DNA of 64,000 bases from UBA952 sp044361535 (GTDB lineage: Bacteria > Bacteroidota > Bacteroidia > Flavobacteriales_D > Crocinitomicaceae), in contig JBIKIQ010000002.1 of assembly GCA_044361535.1 (NCBI GenBank), forward strand, positions 219,278-283,277, read 5' to 3'. The notes beneath the pieces were generated by a model. It searched no databases and was not told the DNA's origin. It saw nothing but the letters and a program-made list of their open reading frames with translations. Shown piece by piece: positions 50,509 through 59,697 of the stretch. The position numbers and the translations under genes are program-made. The number at the start of each line of letters is the position of its first letter. Within the stretch, counting starts at the first letter, position 1.

Positions 50509-52407
50509 TTAAGATGCTTTGTTTATTTCTTCTGATGCTTCAGCCTCTTTTTTTGCTTTTTCTAGTTCTTCAGCTAAATCCTTTTCAATACGAAGATTAT
50601 CGATGATAAAATCTTGTCGTTCAGGAGTGTTCTTACCCATGAAATACGATAGAATGGAGTCAATTGAAGATTCTTTACTTAATATTACCGGCTCCAAACG
50701 AATATCTTCACCAATAAAATATTTGAATTCATCGGGTGAAATTTCACCCAATCCTTTAAATCGCGTAATTTCAGGATTTTTTCCTAATTCTTCAATCGCT
50801 TTTCTTCGTTCGTCTTCGCTGTAGCAATAAATTGTTTTTTTCTTATTTCTAACACGGAAAAGAGGAGTCTGCAAAACGTAAACATGATTTCTTTTAACCA
50901 AATCAGGGAAAAATTGAAGGAAAAAAGTCAATAATAACATCCGAATATGCATACCATCAACATCGGCATCGGTTGCAATTACAATGCGATTGTAACGCAG
51001 ATTGTCCATGTCTTCTTCAATGTCTAAAGCCGCTTGAATTAAATTGAACTCTTCGTTTTCGTAAACTACTTTCTTTGTTAATCCATAACAATTCAACGGC
51101 TTACCGCGCAATGAAAAAACGGCTTGTGTTGCAACATCCCGCGATTTTGTGATTGATCCACTTGCAGAATCTCCCTCAGTAATAAACAAGGTGGTTTCTT
51201 CTCGTTTTTCGTCTTTTAAATCGGTTAAATGAACGCGACAGTCCCTCAATTTTTTATTGTGAAGGTTTGCTTTTTTAGATCGTTCTTTCGCTATTTTACG
51301 AATACCTGCAAGTTCTTTACGTTCACGCTCAGATTGTTTAATCTTTTTTTCAAGCGTTTCAGCAGTTTCAGTATTTCGGTGCAAATAATTGTCTAAATTC
51401 TCTTTCAAGAAATCATTAACAAAAGCTCTCATCGATTTCCCACCGGGTTCGATCTCTTGAGAACCTAATTTTGTCTTTGTTTGCGATTCAAAAACTGGTT
51501 CAATTACCTTAACTGCAATTGCTGCAACAATGGATTGGCGAATATCCGAGGCTTCATAATTTTTATTGTAAAAATCACGAATTACTTTCGCTACAGATTC
51601 TCTGAAAGCACTTTGGTGAGTTCCGCCTTGTGTAGTATGTTGACCATTTACAAATGAATAATAGTCTTCTCCGTATGTGCGTCCATGGGTGAAAGCTACC
51701 TCAATATCCTCCCCTTCCAAGTGAATAATTGGATAAAGCGGATCTCCATCCATATTGTTTTCGAGCAAGTCTTTCAGACCGTCTTTGGATTGGAATTTCT
51801 CCCCATTGTAGTAAATGCTCAGCCCTCTGTTCAAATAACAGTAGTTCCACATCATTTTTTCCAGGTACGCTGTCTTGTAGGAATGCTTTTTGAAAATGGC
51901 ATCGTCCGCCATAAATTCCACATAGGTTCCGTTGCCTTCGTCTGTTTTAGATAGTTTAAGTTCCTCTACAAGTTCGCCACGTTGAAAGGAGGCTTGTTTT
52001 TTCTCACCATCTCGAACGGAATAAACCATAAAATGAGAGGAGAGGGCATTCACCGCTTTCGTACCAACTCCGTTTAGTCCAACTGATTTTTTAAATGCTT
52101 TTGAATCGTATTTTCCACCGGTATTCATTTTGGAAACTACCTCAACTACTTTTCCAAGTGGAATTCCACGACCGTAATCGCGAACCGAAACTTTTCCGTC
52201 TTTAACTTTGATGTCTACACGTTTACCATTGCCCATTACAAATTCATCGATACAATTATCGATCACTTCTTTGACAAGTATATAAATACCATCATCGGCT
52301 GCAGAACCATCTCCTAGTTTGCCAATATACATTCCGGGACGCAGGCGAATATGCTCTTTCCAATCGAGTGAGCGGATATTGTCTTCGGTGTATTGATTCT
52401 CTGACAT
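50509..52407 (-). CDS. parE: DNA topoisomerase IV subunit B
   Basis: 632 residues, ATPase subunit. GHKL motifs RPGMYIG, EVIDNCIDEF and DYGRGIP; the QTTQGGTHQSAF-type loop typical of ParE; TOPRIM motifs FITEGDSASGS and DADVDGMHIR. No long insert as in GyrB of gammaproteobacteria. First gene of the unit parE-parC-pseudouridine synthase behind a good promoter. Confidence 0.94.
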   Translation of the reverse strand: MSENQYTEDNIRSLDWKEHIRLRPGMYIGKLGDGSAADDGIYILVKEVIDNCIDEFVMGNGKRVDIKVKDGKVSVRDYGRGIPLGKVVEVVSKMNTGGKYDSKAFKKSVGLNGVGTKAVNALSSHFMVYSVRDGEKKQASFQRGELVEELKLSKTDEGNGTYVEFMADDAIFKKHSYKTAYLEKMMWNYCYLNRGLSIYYNGEKFQSKDGLKDLLENNMDGDPLYPIIHLEGEDIEVAFTHGRTYGEDYYSFVNGQHTTQGGTHQSAFRESVAKVIRDFYNKNYEASDIRQSIVAAIAVKVIEPVFESQTKTKLGSQEIEPGGKSMRAFVNDFLKENLDNYLHRNTETAETLEKKIKQSERERKELAGIRKIAKERSKKANLHNKKLRDCRVHLTDLKDEKREETTLFITEGDSASGSITKSRDVATQAVFSLRGKPLNCYGLTKKVVYENEEFNLIQAALDIEEDMDNLRYNRIVIATDADVDGMHIRMLLLTFFLQFFPDLVKRNHVYVLQTPLFRVRNKKKTIYCYSEDERRKAIEELGKNPEITRFKGLGEISPDEFKYFIGEDIRLEPVILSKESSIDSILSYFMGKNTPERQDFIIDNLRIEKDLAEELEKAKKEAEASEEINKAS

Positions 52408-52435
52408 TTTTAAAAACTAAAGTTTGTGTAGATAG

Positions 52436-52465
52436 CAAAAATAATGAAAAGCGTACTGTTTCAAA
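52436..52465 (-). promoter_or_regulatory. Promoter of the parE-parC operon
   Basis: On the minus strand TTTG (52465-52462), 18-base spacer, TATTTTTG (52443-52436). A close fit to the Bacteroidota consensus. Transcription would start about 20-25 bases before the parE ATG. Confidence 0.72.
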
Positions 52466-52562
52466 GTTACAAATTAATGATTTATAAACGGTTTGCGGTT
52501 GATAAAGAAATAAAAGCAGACTTACAGAAATTTTGTTAATTTCACACCATTAAATTTGATTT

Positions 52563-53822
52563 ATGACGCACCACGAACATATTCAACCAAAAAAATCATT
52601 TTTCGGGAATCTGACGACACAAATTATCTTGGCGATGATTTTGGGAGCTATTTTAGGTGTGGCAATCTTTAATTCTGGAGATATCGCTTTGGCAAAAAGT
52701 TTTAGTGGTAACATTAAGATTTTGGCAACAATTTTTATCAGACTGGTTCAAATGCTTATTGCACCTTTGGTTTTTTCAACGCTGGTCGTTGGGATTGCTA
52801 AATTAGGTGATATTAAATCGGTCGGTAGAATTGGAGGAAAAGCACTTGCTTGGTTCTTTACCGCCTCGTTTATCTCCCTGTGCATTGGAATGTTTTGGGT
52901 CAATGTTTTAGAACCAGGGGTTGGCTTGAATTTGTCTGATATGGATGTGAAAGCGGCAAGTGAGGTCACTGCAAAAACTGAATCATTTTCCGCTCAAAAT
53001 TTTATTGAACATATTTTTCCAAAGAGTATTTTTGAGGCAATGGCAGGGAATGAAATTCTACAAATTGTAGTTTTTTCGATCTTTTTTGGCTTGGCTGCTG
53101 CTTCAATTGGTGAAAATGCAAAACCTGTGGTCAATGCACTAGACAAGACCTCACACATTATTTTAAAAATGGTTAATTATGTTATGAAGTTTGCGCCTGT
53201 AGGAGTTTTTGGAGCCATTGCAGCTGTATTTGCTGTGCGCGACGTAAATGAATTAGTTTTAACCTACACAAAGTTTTTTGGGGCTTTTCTCGTTGGAATT
53301 GGGTCCTTGTGGCTTGTTCTCTTGCTTATAGGTTTTATGTTTTTAAAGAACAGAATTATTACACTCTTAAAACGGATTACAAGTCCATTAATCATCGCCT
53401 TTGGAACCACTAGCAGTGAAGCTGTTTTTCCAAAATTGACTGAGGAGCTTGAACGATTTGGAATTAAAGATAAAATTGTGTCCTTCATGCTACCTCTAGG
53501 ATATTCTTTCAATTTGGATGGAAGTATGATGTACATGACTTTTGCTAGTATTTTCATTGCGCAAGCGTATGGAATTCCTCTTGATTTTGGCACGCAAATG
53601 ACCATGCTTTTGGTTTTGATGTTAACAAGTAAGGGAATTGCAGGGGTTCCGAGAGCAAGTTTAGTTGTTGTTGCAGCAACATGTGGTATGTTTAACATTC
53701 CCATTGAAGGAATTGCACTAATTCTCCCGATTGATCATTTTTGTGATATGTTTCGTAGCGCCACAAATGTATTAGGTAATTCAATTGCCACTTCTGTAGT
53801 AGGTAAATGGGAAAAGGAATAA
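52563..53822 (+). CDS. Dicarboxylate/amino acid:cation symporter
   Basis: 419 residues, DAACS (GltP/DctA) family with eight helices and two re-entrant loops. Signature regions: the serine-rich loop FGTTSSEAVFPKL (HP1), the NLDGSMMYMTF helix 7 motif and SKGIAGVPRASLVV (HP2), plus the final DHFCDMFRSATNVLGN. Substrate (glutamate, aspartate or C4-dicarboxylate) cannot be assigned. Monocistronic between parE and the O-acylation pair. Confidence 0.93.
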   Translation: MTHHEHIQPKKSFFGNLTTQIILAMILGAILGVAIFNSGDIALAKSFSGNIKILATIFIRLVQMLIAPLVFSTLVVGIAKLGDIKSVGRIGGKALAWFFTASFISLCIGMFWVNVLEPGVGLNLSDMDVKAASEVTAKTESFSAQNFIEHIFPKSIFEAMAGNEILQIVVFSIFFGLAAASIGENAKPVVNALDKTSHIILKMVNYVMKFAPVGVFGAIAAVFAVRDVNELVLTYTKFFGAFLVGIGSLWLVLLLIGFMFLKNRIITLLKRITSPLIIAFGTTSSEAVFPKLTEELERFGIKDKIVSFMLPLGYSFNLDGSMMYMTFASIFIAQAYGIPLDFGTQMTMLLVLMLTSKGIAGVPRASLVVVAATCGMFNIPIEGIALILPIDHFCDMFRSATNVLGNSIATSVVGKWEKE

Positions 53823-53865
53823 AACCTCAATTGTATTTTCTAGAGAATCCTCTCGTTCTAAATTC

Positions 53866-53894
53866 TTGTTTTTCTTAAAAATAGCGTAGCTTTG
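53866..53894 (+). promoter_or_regulatory. Promoter of the SGNH-MBOAT pair
   Basis: TTG at 53866-53868, 18-base spacer and TAGCTTTG at 53887-53894, matching the consensus. Transcription would start near 53900, so the ATG at 53914 rather than the TTG at 53905 is the likely start. Confidence 0.7.
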
Positions 53895-53913
53895 CATCCC
53901 GTTTTTGGAAAAT

Positions 53914-55248
53914 ATGGATTCAAACCACGAGAAAAGTTATCTAAATCAAGTTGTTGTGATGATTTCATGCGTATTGATATTGTCATTAGCAGCTTTTTTT
54001 ATTCCTGACTTTTCAATCGCTGGTTATGAATTTAAAAAAGTTGATTTCCTTAGGGATATCAAGCAGAAAAAAAAGTCCAATCTAGTTGGAGGAAGTAAAG
54101 TTCAAAAAGAGTTTATTGATAAATGTCCTCCAGGTTATACTTGTATTGAAGATTATTCCAAGAATAAAACGGCATTAAAAGCAATTTTTGAGGCATTATC
54201 AAATAAAAATGGGTTGACTCGAATGGCTTTTTTCGGTGATTCCTTCATTGATGGTGATATTTTCACAGCAGAGGTGAGAAAGCTTTTACAAGCAGAGTTT
54301 GGCGGTTCTGGAGTCGGTTTTGTTCCTTTTGCTTCTGAAACTTCTGGATTTCGTCAAACGGTAAGGCATTCTCATTCTGGAATAGAATCTTTTAATATTG
54401 TTCAAAATAAGTCGGCAAATGGCTATGGGGCAGGAGGATATTTTTTCAAAGCTCTTGGCAAAGCAAATGTTACTTATTCAGGAATAAATGGAGATCCTAA
54501 ATTGGGTAATTTTAAAAATATTCAAGTGTACTATTCATCGGGAATAGATTCACGTTTTTCCTACAGATATAATGGGGAATCGGGTACCTTGGCGGCTGAA
54601 TCTACTTCAAAAATTAGATCACTACGGTTGGATGGTGCGAATACAAATTCAATAACATTTTCATTCCCGGAAAGTGAGAGCACCAAACTTTACGGAGCGA
54701 GCTTTGAAGATGCAAAAGGTGTCATTGTGGATAACTACGGTTTGAAAAGCAACTCTGGAATAGCACTATCTAAAATTTCTGCAGAAAATTGGAGTCAATT
54801 CAACCAACTTAGAGATTATAAACTAATTGTTCTTCAGTTTGGCTTGAATGTTTTAAATGCCAAAACAACAAAAGTGGATTGGTATGTTAAAGCAATGATT
54901 GAATTGGTTGAACGAATTAAACAAACATGTCCTAATGCTAGTATTCTCATTTTGGGAATTCCGGATCGAAGTGTAAAAATTGATGGTGAATACCAAACAA
55001 TGCCAACAATTCCGATGATGATTGAGGCTCAACGAGAAATAGCAAAGAAAACCGGAGTCGCATTTTGGGATATGTATTCAGGTATGGGAGGAGAAAATAG
55101 CATGATTTCCTTTGTTCAAAATAAACCTGCCTTGGCAAATAAAGATTACACGCACCTCACTTTTGAAGGTGGTGAAAAATTGGCAGGTATATTTACAAGA
55201 ACATTCCTGCATCATTATTCAAGTTTCATTAAAAAGAAAACGCAATAA
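53914..55248 (+). CDS. Membrane-anchored SGNH hydrolase-like protein
   Basis: 444 residues. One N-terminal membrane segment (about 14-33), then an SGNH/GDSL fold: block I FFGDSFIDGD (S110 in GDS), block III-like FGLNVLN, and a C-terminal DYTHLTFEGG (H414; the D is three residues before). In O-acetylation systems such as AlgJ/AlgX or OatA-like, the SGNH protein moves acyl groups to a polysaccharide outside the membrane. It sits 7 bases before an MBOAT gene, which strongly suggests such a role. Substrate glycan unknown; no glycosyltransferases nearby. Confidence 0.8.
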   Translation: MDSNHEKSYLNQVVVMISCVLILSLAAFFIPDFSIAGYEFKKVDFLRDIKQKKKSNLVGGSKVQKEFIDKCPPGYTCIEDYSKNKTALKAIFEALSNKNGLTRMAFFGDSFIDGDIFTAEVRKLLQAEFGGSGVGFVPFASETSGFRQTVRHSHSGIESFNIVQNKSANGYGAGGYFFKALGKANVTYSGINGDPKLGNFKNIQVYYSSGIDSRFSYRYNGESGTLAAESTSKIRSLRLDGANTNSITFSFPESESTKLYGASFEDAKGVIVDNYGLKSNSGIALSKISAENWSQFNQLRDYKLIVLQFGLNVLNAKTTKVDWYVKAMIELVERIKQTCPNASILILGIPDRSVKIDGEYQTMPTIPMMIEAQREIAKKTGVAFWDMYSGMGGENSMISFVQNKPALANKDYTHLTFEGGEKLAGIFTRTFLHHYSSFIKKKTQ

Positions 55249-55255
55249 AACGAAA

Positions 55256-56800
55256 ATGGGGGAATTTGAACTAGATAAATTAGTGTCTGTTTTTCTTTAT
55301 AATCCTAAAGAACCTCTTATTTTTAGTTCAGGTTTATTTTTGTTCTTGTTTACGGCGTTCTTATTGATTTATGCTGTAATTCATAAACATCAGAGAGCTA
55401 AAATCATTTTCGTTACTTTTTTTTCGCTTTTCTTTTATTATAAATCGAGTGGAATCTACTTTTTACTTCTGGTGTTAACTACTTTGGTTGACTTCACCTT
55501 GGCCAAGCTTATTTATAAAACTGAAAACGAGGTTGATTTTTCAATCGGCTCATCAAAATTTCATTTTTCATTAACGGATCGAACAGTAAAAGTTTGGCGT
55601 AATTTATTATTAATTCTGAGCTTGTCATTCAACCTGGGGATTTTGTTGTATTTCAAGTATACCAATTTTTTCTACGAGATATTTACCACGGTTGCTAACC
55701 AAAAATTTGAGCCCTTTGATATTTTTCTTCCTGTTGGTGTTTCCTTTTTTACCTTTCAATCATTGAGTTACACGTTAGATGTCTATCGAAGGAATTTGAA
55801 GCCGTTAAATAGTCCATTGGATTATGCGTTTTTTGTATCGTTTTTCCCTCAATTAGTTGCTGGGCCGATAGTTCGGGCATCTGATTTCATTGCACAGATC
55901 TTTAAACCAGTTGTGGTTACGAGAGAAATGATTGCCCGAGGAGTTTTTCTTATTTGTATTGGGTTGATTAAAAAAGCAATAATTGCAGATTACATTAGTA
56001 TCAATTATGTGGATCGAATTTTTGACAATCCAACCCTCTACTCAGGGTTGGAAAATTTGGTAGGAGTTTATGGCTATTCCCTTCAGATTTATTGCGATTT
56101 TTCGGGTTATTCCGATATGGCTATTGGAATTGCTTTGTTACTTGGCTATCATTTTAATATCAACTTTGATGCGCCATATCAGTCAATAAATATTACAGAG
56201 TTTTGGCGTCGATGGCACATTTCTTTATCTAGTTGGTTAAGAGATTATCTCTACATTTCACTAGGTGGGAATCGTAAAGGCAAAATAAGAACATATATCA
56301 ACTTATTTCTAACAATGTTGTTAGGAGGTTTGTGGCACGGTGCTGCCATGAGATTTGTTATTTGGGGAGCATTGCATGGTTTGGCGTTGATTATTCATAA
56401 ATTGTTTACCTCTGTTTTTAAATTCAAAATTGAAAACCTTTTTGCCAAAAAATCATTGAATTTAATGAGTTGGATATTAACGTTCCACTTTGTTTGTTTT
56501 TGTTGGATCTTCTTCAGGGCTGAAAATTTACAAGTGGTTGGTCAAGTATTAAATCAAATTATTTTTGCTTTTAATGGACACATTATTTTAGATTTTATAC
56601 AAGGTTATCCGGTTGTATTGGTTATGATGGCTCTTGGATTTTTATTTCATTTTACACCAGTTTCGTTTGAGATTTCTATAGAAAAAATGGTTGCTAAAAC
56701 CCCCTTGTTTTTGAAGGCGGTAATTTTAGTGCTTATCATTATATTGGTTGTTCAATTTAGATCTGCGGATATACAACCATTTATATATTTTCAGTTCTAG
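55256..56800 (+). CDS. MBOAT family O-acyltransferase
   Basis: 514 residues, a multi-pass membrane protein of the AlgI/DltB type that passes acyl groups across the inner membrane. Conserved region FWRRWHISLSSWLRDYLYI (about 320-340) and the catalytic histidine in GGLWHGAA (H361). I chose the ATG at 55256 (MGEFELDKL); an earlier ATG inside the SGNH gene would add 48 unrelated residues. Together with the SGNH protein it probably acetylates an extracellular glycan. Confidence 0.9.
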   Translation: MGEFELDKLVSVFLYNPKEPLIFSSGLFLFLFTAFLLIYAVIHKHQRAKIIFVTFFSLFFYYKSSGIYFLLLVLTTLVDFTLAKLIYKTENEVDFSIGSSKFHFSLTDRTVKVWRNLLLILSLSFNLGILLYFKYTNFFYEIFTTVANQKFEPFDIFLPVGVSFFTFQSLSYTLDVYRRNLKPLNSPLDYAFFVSFFPQLVAGPIVRASDFIAQIFKPVVVTREMIARGVFLICIGLIKKAIIADYISINYVDRIFDNPTLYSGLENLVGVYGYSLQIYCDFSGYSDMAIGIALLLGYHFNINFDAPYQSINITEFWRRWHISLSSWLRDYLYISLGGNRKGKIRTYINLFLTMLLGGLWHGAAMRFVIWGALHGLALIIHKLFTSVFKFKIENLFAKKSLNLMSWILTFHFVCFCWIFFRAENLQVVGQVLNQIIFAFNGHIILDFIQGYPVVLVMMALGFLFHFTPVSFEISIEKMVAKTPLFLKAVILVLIIILVVQFRSADIQPFIYFQF

Positions 56801-56834
56801 CGAAATTTCGTGTTCAAGCTTCATAAATCATTTG

Positions 56835-56842
56835 TAGTTTTG
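56835..56842 (+). promoter_or_regulatory. Putative -7 element for panB
   Basis: TAGTTTTG, matching TAnnTTTG, 19 bases before the panB ATG. The -33 region (about 56810) reads TTCG rather than TTTG. Confidence 0.4.
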
Positions 56843-56861
56843 TTGAATTAATATTGTTTTT

Positions 56862-57677
56862 ATGTCAACTTATCAACCTGTTAAAAAAGTCACGACGCAT
56901 ACCTTGCAAGAGATGAAAAATCGCAATGAGAAAATCTCTATGTTGACTGGATATGATTATTCCATGGCTCGAATAATTGATGAGGCCGGTGTAGATGTAA
57001 TTTTAGTTGGTGATTCTGCATCAAATGTAATGGCTGGGCATGAAACAACTTTACCAATTACCTTGGAACAAATGATTTATCATGCAAGTTCTGTGGTGCG
57101 TGCAGTAAGTCGATCATTAGTTGTTGTTGATTTGCCTTTTGGTAGTTACCAAGGGAATTCGAAAGAAGCTCTTTCCAGTGCCATTCGAATTATGAAAGAA
57201 TCTGGTGCTCATGCGGTTAAGATGGAAGGGGGGCAAGAAATCATAGAGTCTGTAAAGCGTATTTTGACTGCTGGAATTCCTGTTATGGGACATTTGGGTT
57301 TAACGCCTCAATCAATTTATAAGTTTGGAACCTACGTTGTTCGTGCTAAGGAAGTAGAAGAAGCTTTACGCCTCAAGGAGGACGCGAAATTATTGGAGGA
57401 AGCAGGTTGTTTTTCCATTGTTTTAGAAAAAATCCCGGCCACCTTAGCAAGTGAAGTAGCCAAATTTGTTCAAATTCCGATAATTGGAATTGGTGCAGGA
57501 AATGGGGTAGATGGACAAGTATTAGTAGTACATGACATGTTGGGAATCAACAACGAATTTAATCCAAGATTCTTACGAAAATACAATAATCTGCATGACC
57601 AAATGTTGTCTTCCTTTCAGCAGTATATAAGCGACGTCAAATCTGTTGATTTTCCAAATGAATCAGAGCAATATTAA
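56862..57677 (+). CDS. panB: 3-methyl-2-oxobutanoate hydroxymethyltransferase
   Basis: Second-pathway step to pantothenate: adds a hydroxymethyl group from methylene-THF to ketoisovalerate. 271 residues, TIM barrel with the family motifs MLTGYDYSMARIIDEAGVDVILVGDS, AGHETTLPIT, VKMEGG and GIGAGNGVDGQVLVVHDMLG. Starts a run of plus-strand genes. panC and panD are not in the window. Confidence 0.97.
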   Translation: MSTYQPVKKVTTHTLQEMKNRNEKISMLTGYDYSMARIIDEAGVDVILVGDSASNVMAGHETTLPITLEQMIYHASSVVRAVSRSLVVVDLPFGSYQGNSKEALSSAIRIMKESGAHAVKMEGGQEIIESVKRILTAGIPVMGHLGLTPQSIYKFGTYVVRAKEVEEALRLKEDAKLLEEAGCFSIVLEKIPATLASEVAKFVQIPIIGIGAGNGVDGQVLVVHDMLGINNEFNPRFLRKYNNLHDQMLSSFQQYISDVKSVDFPNESEQY

Positions 57678-57695
57678 ATTTGAAATAACCCGACA

Positions 57696-58700
57696 GTGAA
57701 AATTTCAGCATCCATTTATAGCGATAAAAAACGTTCATTGCGAGAGGTAATTCAAGATTTAGAAAACCATCAGGTTGATTTACTTCACGTCGATTGCAAT
57801 GATGACCCTCGTGTTTTTGATGATATAGCCCAAATTCGCAAATGGTGTTCTACACCAATTGATTTGCATTTGATAACGAGTACTCCCGAAAAATATTTTG
57901 ATCTTTTAGTTAGGAATCCAGTTGATTATTTGACCTTTCAGTTGGAGGACTTAAAAGGAAAACTAGATATTCCAAAAGAAATTTCTGGCAAAAAAGGAAT
58001 TGCTATAACCACTCAAACACCCATTGAAATCTTCGAGGATTTTTCAGATTTTCACTTCATTCTTATCATGGCAACAGTTCCAGGGCAGAGTGGGGGAGCC
58101 TTTGATAAGATTAATTTTGATAAAATTAGAAGGTTCAGAAAAAAATATCCTACAAAATCTATTCATGTGGATGGAGGAGTCAATGGGGAAGTTTCGTTTA
58201 TACTTCGGAATATGGGGGTTAGTTGTTCTGTGTCAGGATCTTATCTTTTCAATGCTCCAAGTGTTGGTCATGCCCTTTTTAGTCTTCAAGGGAAAGAAAT
58301 AGCTTCGCACTATCAAGTTGGGGATTTTATGACACCGATAGATGAGTGTCCGGTTGTTTATCATGAAGAACAAAATTTAAGACAAGTCCTTGAAGTAATT
58401 GATAGTGGAAATTTAGGGTTTTGTTTAGTAATTGAAACATCTGGAAAATTAGCAGGTTTAATCTCTAGTGCTGATATTCGAAAAGCATTGATTCGCTCGC
58501 TGGATAATTTACCAAATTTAAACGCTTCCATGATGTTGAATCCCAATCCATTAACAATTAATGATTCAAATTCAGTAATAGATATGCTTCGTTTGATAAA
58601 AGCAAGTTCTTTTCCTGTGATGTATATGCCCGTAGTAAATTCATTAGGACATGCGGTTGGAATTGTTAACTTTGCCAACCTAATTAAGGCTGAAATATGA
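57696..58700 (+). CDS. Ribulose-phosphate 3-epimerase-like barrel fused to a CBS pair
   Basis: 334 residues, GTG start. Residues 1-205 match ribulose-phosphate 3-epimerase: the metal-binding H31 and D33 (LLHVDCND), H58 (DLHLI), the phosphate loop ATVPGQSGGAF and D159 in HVDGGV are all kept, so the active site looks complete. Residues 210-334 are two CBS motifs (FMTPIDECPVVYHEEQNL, MMLNPNPLTINDSNS), which usually bind adenosine nucleotides or SAM. The stop overlaps the DAHP synthase start by 4 bases (ATGA). The normal KdsD enzyme also fuses a Ru5P-binding domain to CBS, but with an SIS domain. Confidence 0.85.
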   Translation: MKISASIYSDKKRSLREVIQDLENHQVDLLHVDCNDDPRVFDDIAQIRKWCSTPIDLHLITSTPEKYFDLLVRNPVDYLTFQLEDLKGKLDIPKEISGKKGIAITTQTPIEIFEDFSDFHFILIMATVPGQSGGAFDKINFDKIRRFRKKYPTKSIHVDGGVNGEVSFILRNMGVSCSVSGSYLFNAPSVGHALFSLQGKEIASHYQVGDFMTPIDECPVVYHEEQNLRQVLEVIDSGNLGFCLVIETSGKLAGLISSADIRKALIRSLDNLPNLNASMMLNPNPLTINDSNSVIDMLRLIKASSFPVMYMPVVNSLGHAVGIVNFANLIKAEI

Positions 58701-59695
58701 TTATTCAATTAAAGAATTCCATTTCACTTGATCAAGCCAATCAACTTGCATCTGAAAATCAATCGTTTTGCATCCAAATGGATGATAAAATCCTCTTGAT
58801 AAGTGGATCAGGAGTAAAAAATGTACCCGAATCATTGGAGTCAAAAACAGATAAGTTTTGGGTTTTCGCCAATGATATGCAGCTCTCATCAAAAGGGTTT
58901 AATACAAATAAACGTGAAATAACGCTTTCAAATGTTAAAATAGGCGGCGATACAAAAAACACGTTATTGATTGGTGGACCTTGTAGTGTTGAGTCTGAAG
59001 AACAAATTAGAACCTCAGCTGAATTGCTTAAAGGTCTCGGATTAACGACGTTGAGAGGAGGTTGTTATAAACCTAGAACGAGTCCTTATTCGTTTCAAGG
59101 AATGGGATTGGAAGGTTTGAAACTCCTTGCAAAAATGCGAGAAGATTACGGACTAAATGTGATTACCGAAGCCCGAGATGCAACTCATATTGCAGAAATT
59201 ATTGAATATACCGATGTAATTCAAGTTGGAGCAAAAGCGATGTACGATCAAGGGATTTTGAGAGCATGTTCAAAAACGACAAAGCCAGTTTTAATCAAAC
59301 GGGGATTTGGAACAACCCTTCAAGAGTTTGTACAGGCCGCTGAATTTGTTCTGTCGGGTGGGAATCCAAATGTAATTTTGTGTGAAAGAGGTTTACGTAC
59401 TTTTGAAACGGGAACGCGATTCACCTTGGATTTGTGCGGTGTTGCGTGGTTACAAGAATACACGAATCTTCCAATCGTTTTAGATCCATCCCATGCAATG
59501 GGATATGCTTACGGTGTTCCTGTATTAGCAAGAGCTTGTGTTGCTATGGGAATAGATGGTTTACTTATAGAGGCCCATCCAAATCCAAAAGTGGCCAAGT
59601 CTGATGCTTCTCAACAGTTAGATTATGCTCAATTCACTGATTTATTACATTCACTAAGACCTGTTGCTCAAAGCGTGGGATATAAAATGGTTTAG
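58697..59695 (+). CDS. 3-deoxy-7-phosphoheptulonate synthase (DAHP synthase, Thermotoga type)
   Basis: First step of the shikimate pathway: PEP plus erythrose 4-phosphate. 332 residues: an N-terminal ferredoxin-like domain (1-70) as in the Thermotoga enzyme, then the barrel with GGPCSVES (metal cysteine C96), KPRTSPYSFQG (125-135), VIQVGAKAMYDQ, VLIKRGF and LDPSHAMGY. The KPRTS motif favours DAHP over KDO8P synthase. There is no fused chorismate mutase. Coupled to the epimerase-CBS gene and followed 2 bases later by a KdsC-like gene; aroA lies 4 kb away on the other strand. Confidence 0.92.
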   Translation: MIIQLKNSISLDQANQLASENQSFCIQMDDKILLISGSGVKNVPESLESKTDKFWVFANDMQLSSKGFNTNKREITLSNVKIGGDTKNTLLIGGPCSVESEEQIRTSAELLKGLGLTTLRGGCYKPRTSPYSFQGMGLEGLKLLAKMREDYGLNVITEARDATHIAEIIEYTDVIQVGAKAMYDQGILRACSKTTKPVLIKRGFGTTLQEFVQAAEFVLSGGNPNVILCERGLRTFETGTRFTLDLCGVAWLQEYTNLPIVLDPSHAMGYAYGVPVLARACVAMGIDGLLIEAHPNPKVAKSDASQQLDYAQFTDLLHSLRPVAQSVGYKMV

Positions 59696-59697
59696 AT

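Noticed and set aside
52551..52558. TAAATTTG as a -7 element for the symporter gene
   Set aside because: It lies 4 bases before the ATG, so transcription would begin inside the coding sequence unless a later start is used.
53264..53704. Antisense open frame of 146 codons inside the symporter gene
   Set aside because: Shadow of the DAACS coding sequence; no domain, no start signal, and the sense frame holds all family motifs.
55112..55255. Upstream start for the MBOAT protein inside the SGNH gene
   Set aside because: The 48 residues look like out-of-frame translation of the SGNH 3' end; the ATG at 55256 begins the normal protein.
58697..59695. Reading the aldol enzyme as KDO8P synthase (KdsA)
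   Set aside because: KPRTSPYSFQG and the N-terminal ferredoxin-like domain are DAHP synthase features.
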